A stretch of 64,000 nt of DNA from Acestrorhynchus altus (GCA_034509495.1 CM067507.1:31299279-31363278), one strand, 5' to 3'; counted from the first letter of the stretch, positions 45,376-56,440 are shown. Program-made: numbers and translations. The notes: generated by a model from the sequence alone, not told the origin.

Positions 45376-45958
45376 TGTTCAGTGTGATGATACTGCCCCA
45401 CACCATGATGCTCCCACCACTATGCTTCACTGTAGGAATGTTATTGGCTAGAGGATGAGCAGGAGTTTACTCCAGACATGATGGTTGTCTTTGAGGCCAA
45501 AGAGTTCATTCTTTTTTTCATCAGACCAGATAATTTTGTTTCTTATAATCTGAGAATCCTTTAGGTGCCTTCATGTGTATGACCTGAAGGTTCTCCTCTC
45601 TCCACAGAGCAACATTGGAGCCTTGACCAACGCTCTTCCACCACGATCATTCAGTTTGACTGGACGGACAGCTTTAGGAAGAGTCATGGTGGTTCCAAAC
45701 TTCTTCCATTTACAAACGATGGAGGCAACTCTGTTCATTGGGATCTTCAATGCACCAGAAATCTTTCTGTACCTTTCCACAGATATGTGTCTCATTAGAG
45801 TCCTGTCCTGAAGGTCTACAGACTATTCATTAGGTTTCATGGCTTAATTTGTGCTCTGAAATGCACTGTTTATGGGACCTTATATAAACAGTTGTGTGCC
45901 TTTCCAAATATGTCCAATCAACTGAGTTTACCACAGGTGTCAAATCAAGCTGCTTCTG
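45376..45958 (-). pseudogene. Tc1-like transposon, right part (split by LINE)
   Basis: Continues the element begun at 44,318: CACACCATGATGCTCCCACC, ATGCTTCACTGTAGGAATGT, TTCATCAGACCAGATAATTT, GGTTCTCCTCTCTCCACAGA, GGACGGACAGCTTTAGGAAG, TTCATTGGGATCTTCAATGC and TCCAATCAACTGAGTTTACC. On the minus strand the N-terminal region translates to RYRKISGALKIPMNRVASIV and GRPxKLNDR-like peptides (HTH and linker). The terminal repeat on the right was not found. This copy keeps the central segment missing from the 38-kb copy. Confidence 0.88.
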
Positions 45959-46449
45959 TGGCTGATGCAGCTAACTTACACTTTAAACATCCACACACCC
46001 TTATCATTCTTTTCATTCTGTGAAGGGGTAACTGACACATCACCTGTTACAGCTGCTTCACAGGAGCTTCAGAACCGAGCTATTTCTCTGGATGAGGATG
46101 TTGTGGTGTTGTTTTCCCTGAATGAAATGACTTCTGGAGCTCCAGTGAAATGGACATGGTGGAACTTGAGTCTCTCTGGTATGAAATTAACCTTAAAGCT
46201 AGATAGCTTTGCTCTAAATAGTCTAAGTTACCTGATGCATTCCCTTCAGTGGAGCTTATGAACCGATTCACTTCTCTGGGTAAGGATGTTCTTGAGTTTC
46301 AACTCAAGAAAGAGCAGAAGTGTAGATGTTTTCAGAGTAGTCAGCTGCTCCAGTCACAGACTCATATCCTCCTCTTTGGAAGGAGATGGATAAATATGTT
46401 GTGTTTAAACACATAAAAAAATATGCCTGTTATTAATTTGTTTCTAATA
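45959..46449. other. Unassigned DNA with internal near-repeat
   Basis: GAGCTTCAGAACCGAGCTAT then TTCTCTGGATGAGGATGTT (46,065-46,103) recurs as GAGCTTATGAACCGATTCAC then TTCTCTGGGTAAGGATGTT (46,252-46,290), a duplication with a period of about 187 bp. It opens an uninterrupted frame of 98 codons on plus, but no domain or splice context was recognised. It could be part of an unrecognised repeat. Confidence 0.5.
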
Positions 46450-46509
46450 ATAAACAATAATAATAATAATAATCATAATAATAAACCACTACTACTACTA
46501 CTACTACTG

Positions 46510-46547
<38 letters not shown>
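46450..46547. repeat. Trinucleotide arrays (AAT)n and (ACT)n
   Basis: Successive blocks: TAA/AAT at 46,455-46,492, ACT at about 46,488-46,508 and AAT at about 46,511-46,546. Confidence 0.96.
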
Positions 46548-46561
46548 GTGTCAAACAGCTC

Positions 46562-46862
46562 CAGGAGCCTGAGGTTGTGGATTCATTATCTGCTTGGTCA
46601 CTGTGTTTGAAGAGTTTTGTGTGTTCTCCCTGTGTCTGTGTGTGTTTCCTCTGGGTACTCCGTTTTCCTCAAGTCTTCCAAAAATGCCCACGGTAAGTGA
46701 ATTGGCCATGCTATATTGCCCTCAAGGTGTGAGTGTGACTGTGTGGTTGGTACCCTGCGATTGACTTGTGCCCTGTCCAGGGGCTATTCCTGCCTTATGT
46801 CCAGTGACTCCAGATGGGCTCTAGATCAACTGTGACCTTATTTAGGAAAAGACAGTTAATGG
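46562..46862 (+). mobile_element. tRNA-related SINE between AAT and ATT arrays
   Basis: Body words GTGTTCTCCCTGTGTCTGTG, GTTTCCTCTGGGTACTCCGT, AATTGGCCATGCTATATTGC, GTACCCTGCGATTGACTTGT, GCCCTGTCCAGGGGCTATTC and GACTCCAGATGGGCTCTAGA are in the order of an abundant fish SINE. The head near 46,573-46,590 (GAGGTTGTGGATTCATTATC) is a degenerate B box. Complementary-strand fragments of this family are at 41,750-42,000 and 52,324-52,412. Its end passes directly into the ATT array. Confidence 0.82.
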
Positions 46863-46934
<72 letters not shown>

Positions 46935-46962
46935 CAACAACAACAACAACAACAACAACAAT
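46863..46962. repeat. (ATT)n followed by (CAA)n
   Basis: About 24 ATT units (46,863-46,934) then about 9 CAA units (46,935-46,962). The ATT block is the reverse complement of the AAT block on the other side of the SINE, so the locus can in principle fold back on itself. Confidence 0.96.
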
Positions 46963-47320
46963 AGTAGTGATATGATTTTGCAGTGAATACAGCTGGGTCC
47001 TGAGAATAGCTTTGGCTTGAGAAGTACAGTTTGAACCCTATATAAACAGACGTTTGCTTCAGTTTCTGTCCAAGCCCCTCTGAACTTCTTATCTCTTTCT
47101 TTGAATGCTGAGCTGCATCACTGAGCACAAACACAAAGGGACAAGTACAAAGGAGAATAGAAATTTGCGAGTCTTGTCAGCCTGTAGTAAATGCAAAACT
47201 GAAATAATGAAGACTTTATTAATCATCACATTCGCTTCTGTTCCACCCTTCTCCTAATTGAATCCGCTGGCTGTGACTTGGCTTTTATCTCTCTTTCCTG
47301 TCTCTCTGTTCATTACGCAG

Positions 47321-47404
47321 CTGTGTGGTGGATGACCTTTGAAGGGAAGGCACAGAAAGGAGCGCTCATCACCACTGGAACCGCTGGATTCTCCCCAGGC
47401 GATG
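47321..47404 (+). other. Candidate 84-nt cassette exon (unconfirmed)
   Basis: Upstream is a strong acceptor context: a CT-rich tract, CTTTCCTGTCTCTCTGTTCA then TTACGCAG, ending at 47,320. Downstream, GATG is followed by GTAACT at 47,405, an acceptable donor. Of the three frames only one is open; it reads VWWMTFEGKAQKG and then ALITTGTAGFSPGD. Both ends are phase 1, so the exon would be symmetric and could be skipped without a frameshift. No protein family was recognised, no neighbouring exons of the same gene were found, and microsatellites follow at 47,533. It may be chance. Confidence 0.25.
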
Positions 47405-47531
47405 GTAACTTTGCCTTTTATCTCTGGGACTTCTTTCTGAAGAGTTTGCCCATTGCTTGCACATAAGCTCTATTGCTCTCTCTCTTTCTCTTTTGCCTTT
47501 TCTCTTGCTATTTTTCTTCAATGGCCACTCA

Positions 47532-47650
<119 letters not shown>

Positions 47651-47734
47651 AATCTCCCTCTAATACTAGTTCTTTGTCATCATATCTCTCTAAAACCTCT
47701 CTCTTCAACTACCTTTCTGACATTAAATGCCTAA

Positions 47735-47975
47735 AGGTATCCAGATATCTAGATATACCTTCTAATTGGTGAACTCAGAGCATTGACAGGAGCGTTGCAC
47801 ACTGTAGGACAGTTGCACATAAACCAGTGGTCACCATGCTCAATGCTGCTGTATATAAACTGTGGAGCAGTGTGTATAGTGTGTATAGCTGTGTGAATTT
47901 GTGATCCAGAACTAATCATCCATCATCAATATCTGACTTCACTAATGCTGTCGTGACTGCAATCAAAATGTCCAC
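47735..47975 (+). mobile_element. Tc1-like non-autonomous element fragment
   Basis: GGTATCCAGATATCTAGATA, TACCTTCTAATTGGTGAACT, CAGTGGTCACCATGCTCAAT, AACTGTGGAGCAGTG and ATCCAGAAC then CACTAATGCTGTCGTGACTG are in the order of deletion derivatives of fish Tc1 elements (similar start at 19,165). No intact frame. The 3' terminus was not seen. Confidence 0.65.
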
Positions 47976-49274
47976 CAAGTGATGTAAAACCTTATCTGAC
48001 GTAGATTAGAATATAGTACTGCTCCTTATTTATATCCTATATTTCAGACGAAATATCTTTCTTTATTAAAGTCCCGCAATGTCATTGCACAAAGTAAACA
48101 AAAACCTGATTAGTACTCTAATATGGCAGTACAACCTATATGATCTCATATGATTATGAAAACACAGGCTAAGGAGCCACTTTCTATGGTAATTGGATAT
48201 GGAGGTGGGGGAATGGTCTAGCTGTGCTTTGGACTGGAACCGTTGCCGTTTGCTGCAGCAGCAGGCTGGTTATTAGAAAAATTGTGTGATGGCTCAAGCA
48301 AACTTTGCCTCTGTTTACAGGTACATGGGGGTGTATTTTAAGTACTTTCCTATCTAGCACATTGCACAAAGAGTCATATAGCCTTCAAAGTCTAAACATG
48401 GTTTAGACTGCATTCAGACCACATTCGTTCAGATTAAACTACATTGCAAAGAATTTATAAATCTAACAAAGCTACCACAACATGTTGCCCTTAGTGCTCA
48501 AACCTAGTTTTCAATTTCAGTCAACAGCCCACGACAGAGAATGCCACCACATGAAAATAAAACAGAAATATGAGTTCTCTACATTTTTCGCCATTGGCAT
48601 GAAGGGTGGTTATGAAATCATTTATGCCAGAGGCAATGTGAAACTGAAATGGCACTGAATTTAATTATTATAACAAGTAAAGTGGAAAATAAACTTTATC
48701 AACCAGAAGACCCCAAAGCTGTTTTACATTCTGTACTTAATTAGATTTTTTTAGTAATGAGCAAACAGAGTCTGTAATAACAGTGACAAACTCCCAGAGA
48801 TGAGACGTGCCACTGTTTATATCCCCCCTGTGTCAGTGTTTTTGGATGTGTGTTTTCTTCAGTTGGGGGCTCTTTACATCTTATCTTAAGCAGTAATTTT
48901 GTTTGATTTATTTTAAGACAGAGCTTACATGCCTTAGAAATACAGACTTAATGATTTGCCAAGACTGAACATATATAGAACATTATAATTTGTATCGGTA
49001 ATGACATGTTGCTGTAATGACAATTTTAACTTATTTAGTGATAGGTCATACATTTCCTAACATTCCTCAACAGCTAGTTTAATTTAAATGCAAATAAATA
49101 ATGTGACTATTACGTATAAACCTTTAAAGTAATCACAGTAATGATGGGAATGTTTTTATGGATGGAATATATTGTTCCAAAATATACAAAAGATGGATTT
49201 GAATGTCAATAACATAATGAGTCTTTTAAAGTTACAGAAACACTGTAAACACAACATTGTGAAATGATGGGAGA
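47976..49274. other. Unassigned AT-rich DNA
   Basis: Nothing recognised in about 1.3 kb; no frame of interest. Confidence 0.45.
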
Positions 49275-49575
49275 AAGGAAACACAGCGTTCCAGCATAAA
49301 AACCCCTATCCCATATATGAAACACGATGGTGGTAGTATCATGGTTTGGGTTTGTTTTGGTGCATCTGGGTCAGGTTTGCCATCATTGATGGGACAAATA
49401 ATTGTACCAGCAAATTCTAAAGGACAATATCAGGATATCTGTCCATGAACTGAATCTCAAGAGAATGTGGGTCATGCAGCAAGACAATCACCCTATGCAC
49501 ACCACAAGTTGTTCCAAGAAAGGTAATAGAAGAATAAAGTTAATGTTTTGAATAAATGTTGGGGAATGACCTGAA
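49275..49575 (+). pseudogene. Tc1-like transposase central fragment, plus strand
   Basis: AACACGATGGTGGTAGTATC then ATGGTTTGGGTTTG gives KHDGGSIMVW-like peptide; ATCATTGATGGGACAA, TCTGTCCATGAACTGAATCT and GTGGGTCATGCAGCAAGACA then ATCACCC give WVMQQDNHP, which contains the second catalytic Asp near 49,484. Only the middle of the transposase survives; flanking catalytic residues and terminal repeats are absent. Confidence 0.82.
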
Positions 49576-49602
49576 GCCAGCAGTTCATAGGAGCAAATCC
49601 AT

Positions 49603-49688
49603 CAACAATGTAATGTAATATAATCTAATGTAATATAATATGATGTAATATGTAATGTAATGTAATGTAATGTAATATAATATAATAC
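49603..49688. repeat. (TGTAA)n / (TATAA)n pentanucleotide array
   Basis: AATGTAATGTAATATAATCT and similar; about 16 imperfect 5-bp units. TGTAA is the tail repeat of UnaL2-like LINEs and their SINEs, but the diagnostic GGATAA-type stem just upstream is not present, so origin from a retroposon tail is only possible. Confidence 0.9.
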
Positions 49689-51049
49689 TAGCTAAGACAC
49701 ACTGGCATTGGCATAGGCTACGTGAAGTACTTTTATGTGTAGTAATGCTCCCTTAATAAGCTTAATCAAGCCAAAGAATAAATGAACTGTCTGCCCATTA
49801 CTACTTTATTAAATAGTGACTAGACTGAATTAAACTGTCGACTTTAATTGTTTATTGTCAAAGAGGAACTCTCGGAGCATTCTAGGCCTAATGAAGACAG
49901 CCAGATGATTTGAGGTACAAACAAACTCTATTGTGAATGAAACCCTAATTTCAAAGGTGGACAAGATTCTACCTGCTTGTGTTTTTTTTTTATGGCCCAA
50001 ACATTTTGTCACAATTCCAGGAAAGTCATGTCATTTTCTGTGTGAATAGTTTGAAGTGAAAATATCATCACCAGCATAATTAGGAACCGACAGTGCAATC
50101 AGTCAACCAATCACATTTTAATGTGCCGTAGGTGGTACCTAACCAGCTTTGAGCAATGTCTTTTTTCCAGTCAGATGTTAAGAGACAGATATTAGTGATG
50201 GCAGTTCTAAGTCTGGGACTGAAAGAGCCATTAAAACTGTAAAACTACTACAATCAACATTAAATACATTGTTGCTGACACACAAAATACTTTCTATCTG
50301 TATCTCAGCAATAGCAACTTCACAGGAGAAGGAAACAAATGTAATATTACTGACTTTAATATTAAATCATTCAGAATAAAAAGATTTTATTTCCAGCCAT
50401 TATGAAACATTAAAGTGTGCAGTTTTCTTGGACAGGGTTTTACTGGCTGGGAGTTTATATTGATTTCATGTCACACCTTAAACATGCCTGTTTAAGTCTT
50501 CTGTCTTCTCACCACCACTATTGGTCTACATGTGCCTGCATCTATACATCAATCACTGGTCAAACTGCTTCCTACCACAGCTGATTGACCACAGCCTAAA
50601 TGCAAATCTAAATACATTTAGGCCTATAAATGTATTTGTAGTGATACAACTTAGGCCTACTTGAAGCCTCAACATCCCAACCGCAGTGTTGCCAGTGTCC
50701 TCATTTTAGTAAAACAATACTTGGACAAAATATGTAAAAAAACAAAACAACAGCAAAAAGATTTATACTCGGGGAACTTGAAACTTGAAAATGCTTCACT
50801 GCCTTGATAAGATTTAACAAGAACATTACAAGGACATTGTAAATCTCCTCGGTGCCACAGAGTTTGTTTTTTTTGCAATGTGACTACAAAGGCTTTTAGA
50901 GACGTGCTGCAAAGAACCACTAAAACAGCCAATGTCATAACTAGTTTTTTTATTTTGCACATTTGAGTCAGAGAAATGATATAAGATGCCATATGAAAGA
51001 ATAACTTTAAGGAAGGTAACATTATGAGTTGTTTTCCACTCTGCTGATT
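49689..51049. other. Unassigned AT-rich DNA
   Basis: No gene recognised. The minus frame of 117 codons at 50,669-51,022 has no recognisable domain. Confidence 0.45.
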
Positions 51050-51108
51050 TTAGAATCAGAAACAGAACAACTTTATTAATCCCAGAGGGAAACTGCAGAC
51101 CACATCTT
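51050..51108 (-). mobile_element. LINE 3'-end fragment, minus strand
   Basis: GAATCAGAAACAGAACAACT then TTATTAATCCCAGAGGGAAA and CTGCAG is the reverse complement of the common fish LINE end (TTTCCCTCTGGGATTAATAA then AG). Only about 60 bp remain. Confidence 0.7.
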
Positions 51109-52323
51109 TAGAAGTTGTTAAATGTTAAATATTATCACTGCCATGTTGGCATGGCACTTTAACTTGCAAAGTACCCTCATCTCTGAATCCTGAGCACCAT
51201 GGCTGCACCAGTGAGGTTGTTTGAGTTCAGTCCACAGCTTCCTCCCTGTTTATAATCGCTAAACAGAAAGAGGCAAGAATTTTAGGTGTTGGTTATTTTG
51301 TGGTCAGATTTGACTGATTTAACTTTCAAAGCAGTAGTCTTTCCCACTTCAACACAAAGTTAAAAGGACTTTAGCTGAGAAGAAAACATTGTTAAAATGC
51401 TGTTGAAATCTAATGCTTTGGCAAGTATGAAATTATTTGGAAGAGAAGGAAACATTAGCATTTCCTCTCAGAAGATTTGCTATGGCAAAGCAATATCAGC
51501 TTATTTGAGAAAGACTGTCACTTTCTTGCTTGTTGAACAAATAAAAGATACTTGGTTGGATTATGTATTTTCATCCACACAGAAAAATCCTTCCTCATTT
51601 CACACCCAATCATTCAAGGGAGATTAAAGACAAACAAGCAGAGAGCTTTCTTGCACAGTTCTTTGGTAAGCGACGCATTCAGACACAGCTTTGATGGATA
51701 CGTCTGCAGAGGATTGTTTGGGGATCTCTGGTACAATAATTCAGACAACTCTAAAAGAACAAATTGTGTGACAACCGTTGGCCTTAAGTATCTGCCAGGA
51801 TGTCTATCTTTAGTGTGAGAAATACACAACATCCATAGAGAGATTACTGTAGAGTTGCCTTCTGCTATGATTTTTAGATTGTATCTATTTTATTCTGGTT
51901 ATTCAGTGCTTTGTGTTGTTTCATCTTTAGGTTTATCTACAATTGTACAGCATTTTGGCTGACTTCTGTAGTCTTTAATGTGCTTTAGAAATACATTCAC
52001 TTGTCTTGACTACCTCACAAGGCCATCCTCACCATGGAGCACAGATGATATTTGGAGCCAGGCAGTTATCACAGTCATGGCTTTTACTGATGAAATGTGG
52101 ATAATGTTACAGTGTTTCATTTGTTTTCTTTCAAAGTAATCAGTTACTGTAAGACCCAGTATGTCATTATGTCAAGATTACACACTGCTTGCTCTGCTGC
52201 CACCAAATTGAACTGATCAGTCACAAAGAAAGTTGAGAACAACTTATTTTTATTGCATAATACCAGTATACAAACTGCGTTAAGCATCATTATCAAACAG
52301 AATGGATATCATATCACAATATC
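51109..52323. other. Unassigned AT-rich DNA
   Basis: No gene or TE recognised. Overlapping short frames at 51,397-51,832 occupy several phases on both strands, which argues against coding. Confidence 0.45.
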
Positions 52324-52412
52324 AGTCATTCATTATCTTATACACTTTATTCTGAATAGGGTCACAGTAGATCCAGAGCCTACCTGGAATCATTGGCCCC
52401 ATGGCTCATTTT
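52324..52412 (-). mobile_element. SINE 3' fragment, minus strand
   Basis: AGTCATTCATTATCTTATAC, ATTCTGAATAGGGTCACAGT and GATCCAGAGCCTACCTGGAA then TCATTGG is the complement of the 3' end of the SINE family at 46,562; the CATTCATT start is its tail repeat. Confidence 0.75.
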
Positions 52413-52609
52413 GGGCCATACTGAGCAGTAAATCAAAACAACAACAAAAAAGCTTGAAATGTCACTTTATGTGTAATGAATATAAAATATGACATTTCTT
52501 TTTTGTTTGAATGAAATTGTGATCTTAAAATGAGCTTTTTAACATTATTCTATATTCCAAACCTGCTGTTAGAGCTGAAAAAAGACCATATTGATGTCTG
52601 TGACTCTAT

Positions 52610-52700
52610 ATTAAGGCCGATGGATTTAGAATTGGATGCCATAAAAGCTGCTGTAGGTGTAATATGTAGGTGCACCAATACTTGTGTCCAATAGTGTATA
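52610..52700 (+). mobile_element. Tc1-like 3' terminus
   Basis: TTTAGAATTGGATGCCATAA, AAGCTGCTGTAGGTGTAATA and TGCACCAATACTTGTGTCCA then ATAGTGTATA is the 3' end, including terminal repeat, of a fish Tc1-type element. The rest of the element is not present upstream. Confidence 0.78.
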
Positions 52701-54689
52701 TGAATTACAATTATTTATTTACTTATTTACTCACTATATATACTCACTATAAGGATCAATTCTATATGAGTCAATATATGTATGAATCACACATTATGCA
52801 TGTGCTGGATACATGACACATGCTATTTACATATACGTGTATGTATACGGTATACATCTACATATATTTTGAAATATATACTTTATTCTTTATGATACCC
52901 TTTAATCTCTGTACGGGCATGAAATAGATATGTATTTAATGTAGTGGTAGAGCAGTGGAAGTCCTTTGATGTGCATGACAATGTTTTGTTAGTCCTTCAA
53001 TTTTTTTAATCTGTTAATCTTTGGGGTTAAATGGTTTTGGCATTTGGCAGACAGGCTTACCCACACTGACTATCTTATGGCTATGGAATTTCTTATGGCT
53101 AAAGAATTTGAGTTCCATATTTTGAGGTTTGGGGCAATTAACCTACTGTCCTTTAAAATCATTTATATATATATATATATATTGTTGTTATGACTGGCAT
53201 TATTGGAAACCAAAAAATAAAAAATAAAAGAAACAGAAAAGTTTACAAAGGATAAATCAAATTGAATATGAAAGTTTACATACCACACTGAGCAGCTGAA
53301 TTACTGCTCTTCAAATGATAAAAGGATTTGTGCCTTTGTAGAGATCAGCAATTTGGTGACATCTTCCTTTTCTTTACTTTGCAAACAGATAGCACTCAGT
53401 CACACATTTGAGCAGCTGAAGCTCTTTGTGAGCCTTTCAATATCATCGTCAATACAAACATGATGCACACTGCTGTGTATTCCGGCTCTGGGAATTGTGT
53501 GCCCTGATAGTTTGAGGACACCTTTGGGAGTATTTGGAAGATAATTTCAGTAACTCCTCTAAAAGGTCTTTAGAGATCTTCTCTTTGATCCACATCAAGG
53601 CTGTAAAACACAGCGTTGTTGTAGAGAAGAAAGGAAATGAATCGACTGGTGACTTCTTAAGAGAAAAGAAATCAGTGCCTTTGATCAATCTGTGGATGTC
53701 CAGACATGAGAAAGATGAAAGCATGCCTGCATGTGAGCTTTTCTGAAAAGAAACAGAATTGCAGCCACACTTGACAGACACTTTGTAAGTGTTTGTGTCT
53801 GCTTTGATTTTAAAAGAAATATATGATTGCCTCAGTGTCCTAAAGCCACATTTCAATAACAGCAACAGAAACAGGAAGGCAATATTCCTTCTCCTTTCTC
53901 AGGATTTAATGACTCCAGACAGGAAAGTCTTAATTCAGCTCTTAAATCTTTTTTAAACTTTCTTTTATGAAACATATAGAGTCAGGGCGATCTACAGAGA
54001 CAGCTTTAAACTTTTTATTAAAGATATTAAAGGTAAAAATATGAATACTTGACTGAAAATCAGTGGTCTGACTGTAAGATGTACAGATGAGGGAGATGCT
54101 AAATCATTGACGTTCATGATTGAAGATTCTAATTTAAACATATAAAGGAATTTAGACAGATACTATTTAATGTAAGTTTTTATTAAATTTAAAATTTTGG
54201 CTCCAGCTGCTGATGGCAAGCCAGCGTGGCCTGGGATTCTAATTTCCAAACTATTGTATCAGTGCCTTAGCCTGCTATGCCACTCTGAGTTACCTAAATT
54301 AGACAAAAAACTATTTCAATCAACCAGTCACATTCTTTTAACAACAGGTTTGTCTGAAAACAACTTTGCAGAGATCCACATCTAGACCCCAAAGCACCAA
54401 ACCAATGCTAACAGTGGATTTTAGCTGTTTTCTGACCTGCATTACTCATAATTCATCACAACTATGGTTAGATACAGTAGGTCTTGTAGTTTATGATATG
54501 TATACCATGTCTGTATGTTACTTTAGGTTACACAGCTTTTCACAACATTCATAAAAAAACTTCGAACCCAGTGGCATCAGGCATCTTCCTATAACAGCTC
54601 ATTCTTGAATTTGTATCATTTTGCTCTCTTAATTAGACAATAATTTTCACTAACTGTTACTCTTGCACTCTTGTTACTCTTTTAGGACA
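52701..54689. other. Unassigned AT-rich DNA
   Basis: A (TA)n run of about 11 units lies at 53,161-53,182. The minus frame of 138 codons (53,449-53,865) shows no recognised domain; part of it overlaps an open plus frame. No supported gene. Confidence 0.45.
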
Positions 54690-55290
54690 TTGATTCTTAA
54701 TTTGATGATAACAAAGGCATCGTCTATATTCAGTTGTGCCCTGGCTGAAATTTGGCAAGAGATCTAAAGTGCTGTTTGAAAGCAAACTTGATGGATGATA
54801 ATTAATTGGTTGTGCCTGTGTGGGGCTGAGTTGGGCTGAGTCAGCAGTAGAGGGCTGCAGGGCTGATTAGTGTGCAGAGGGATATATGAAGAGCTGGACT
54901 TAGTAAAGCCTCTACAGCCTTAATGAACCTCTCTTGCCCTAAGTGAAATGACCAAACGCTGAGCCTCAGTCCCTCTCAGTGCATTGTTTAAGGTGCAAAT
55001 CTAAATACTCTGGAGGAATAAAGGGTTGTGTCAGATGAAAGAGCATTCAGTTCCCTCGCATTTATTACAATGAAATGATTTCGAACAATGCTTTTAGGGC
55101 CAGAGTAATAAAACACTCCACCAGATTTAATGTGACACTGAGACCAAATAATGCCTCAGTAACACATTTGCACATTCATAAACAAGGATTAGTGGCCTGT
55201 TTTATCATTAGTGTCGTATGTGGGACTACAGGGCTTTTCCCTCATTTGCATGTGTTGTTAGTGATTAATAATAGAACACGGACTCATTAA
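54690..55290. other. Candidate conserved non-coding segment
   Basis: Six hundred bases free of recognisable repeats, dense in homeodomain-type and AT-core motifs set in mixed sequence (GATGATAATTAATTGGTTGT, AATGTGACACTGAGACC, CCCTCATTTGCATGTGTTGT, GTGATTAATAATAGAAC). It has no coding frame of note. The look is that of developmental-gene flanking DNA; this is inference and needs cross-species alignment. Confidence 0.25.
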
Positions 55291-55763
55291 AAAAATAGCT
55301 TGTAAGAAGTTGATGTGGATTGAATGAGCTTTTCTGGAAGGTTCTAAAACAATTCCACTCACACTTGCACATCCTGAATGAATTATACACCGATGTATCA
55401 GTAAGTACAAGGGGACTTGCTTTGAAAGGATTTCAATGTATTAATACAAAACCCCACACTGAGTATTTTACAGCTGCTCTGACTTGCTAAACAGAAACTG
55501 AAGTCAATGAATGGACAGAACATCGTCTCTCTAAAGTGAAGCCACCACTGGTCTTGAACCTCAGGAGCATGATTAGCTCTGCCCATTCCCATACATTTCA
55601 ATGGCAATACAGCCCATATTCAGTCTTATCAATCTGTTTATCCCAGTTTTTTAACAGTAATTTTGATATCATAATAAGGTGAGATTAAACTTCAGAATGA
55701 AATGATTGACAGATTGGGCTGGAATTTTCTTAAAGCGGAGGTGGAAGCAGGTCTAGCATGGCA

Positions 55764-56221
55764 TGGCTCTGACCACTGTGACTCCACACTCAGATGCATT
55801 GTCTCCATAATGACAAAAGCAGGACTCCCACAACCATTATGAGTAACTCCATAACAGTCAGGTATGACACCAGTGGAGTCAATGGTGATGCTGATGTGGC
55901 AGGCCTCATAATGGTCTGCATGCTTATACTTCTGCACTGTCTGCCAATGGTGCCGGCACTAACAGGATGTCTGATTAGACCATTGGTTGCAGGACCTCAT
56001 TAACGTAACGTTGGGGTGTCAAAGTGCCTGTAATTAAGGTTATCTGGCATTATACAAAATTGTACACCACACCATGTCCCCAGACATTCTGGATGTGTGA
56101 TGTGACAACAAACCATTGATCTTGGTGCTGACCACAGGGCCTCCACACACAGATTCTTTGATTATCTCCATAATGACAAAAGCAGGACCATTCTGAGTGA
56201 CTCCACGACACCACTGCATTG
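55764..56221 (-). repeat. Duplicated block, spacing 363 bp, open on minus strand
   Basis: TCTCCATAATGACAAAAGCA then GGAC is identical at 55,802 and 56,165. Similarity extends to both sides (CTGACCAC-G-CTCCACAC on the left; GAGTRACTCCA on the right). On the minus strand both copies read the same peptide pattern in open frames, GVTHNG or GVTQNG then PAFVIME, with a 9-nt (three-codon) length difference between them. No protein family was recognised and no splice pairs were found. Could be a diverged dispersed repeat with a tandem copy. Confidence 0.7.
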
Positions 56222-56440
56222 CAATCGGATGATTCCTTCCAGGGGCAACTATTTTTCGACCATGAGTGTATTCAGTTTTACTATATATTGGTAACATGTT
56301 GCAGTTATTTTATTTTTGCTATGTATACAAACACACAAATACAGGTTTGTGGAAGTTATGCTGTGTATATACTCCCAATACAATTGTCACAATAATGTGT
56401 GAGATTAACACTGACTGGTCCAGTAAGTAGCATCCTGCAG

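Noticed and set aside
53449..53865. Minus-strand open frame of 138 codons
   Set aside because: No family or motif recognised, overlapped by an open plus frame, and no exon signals.
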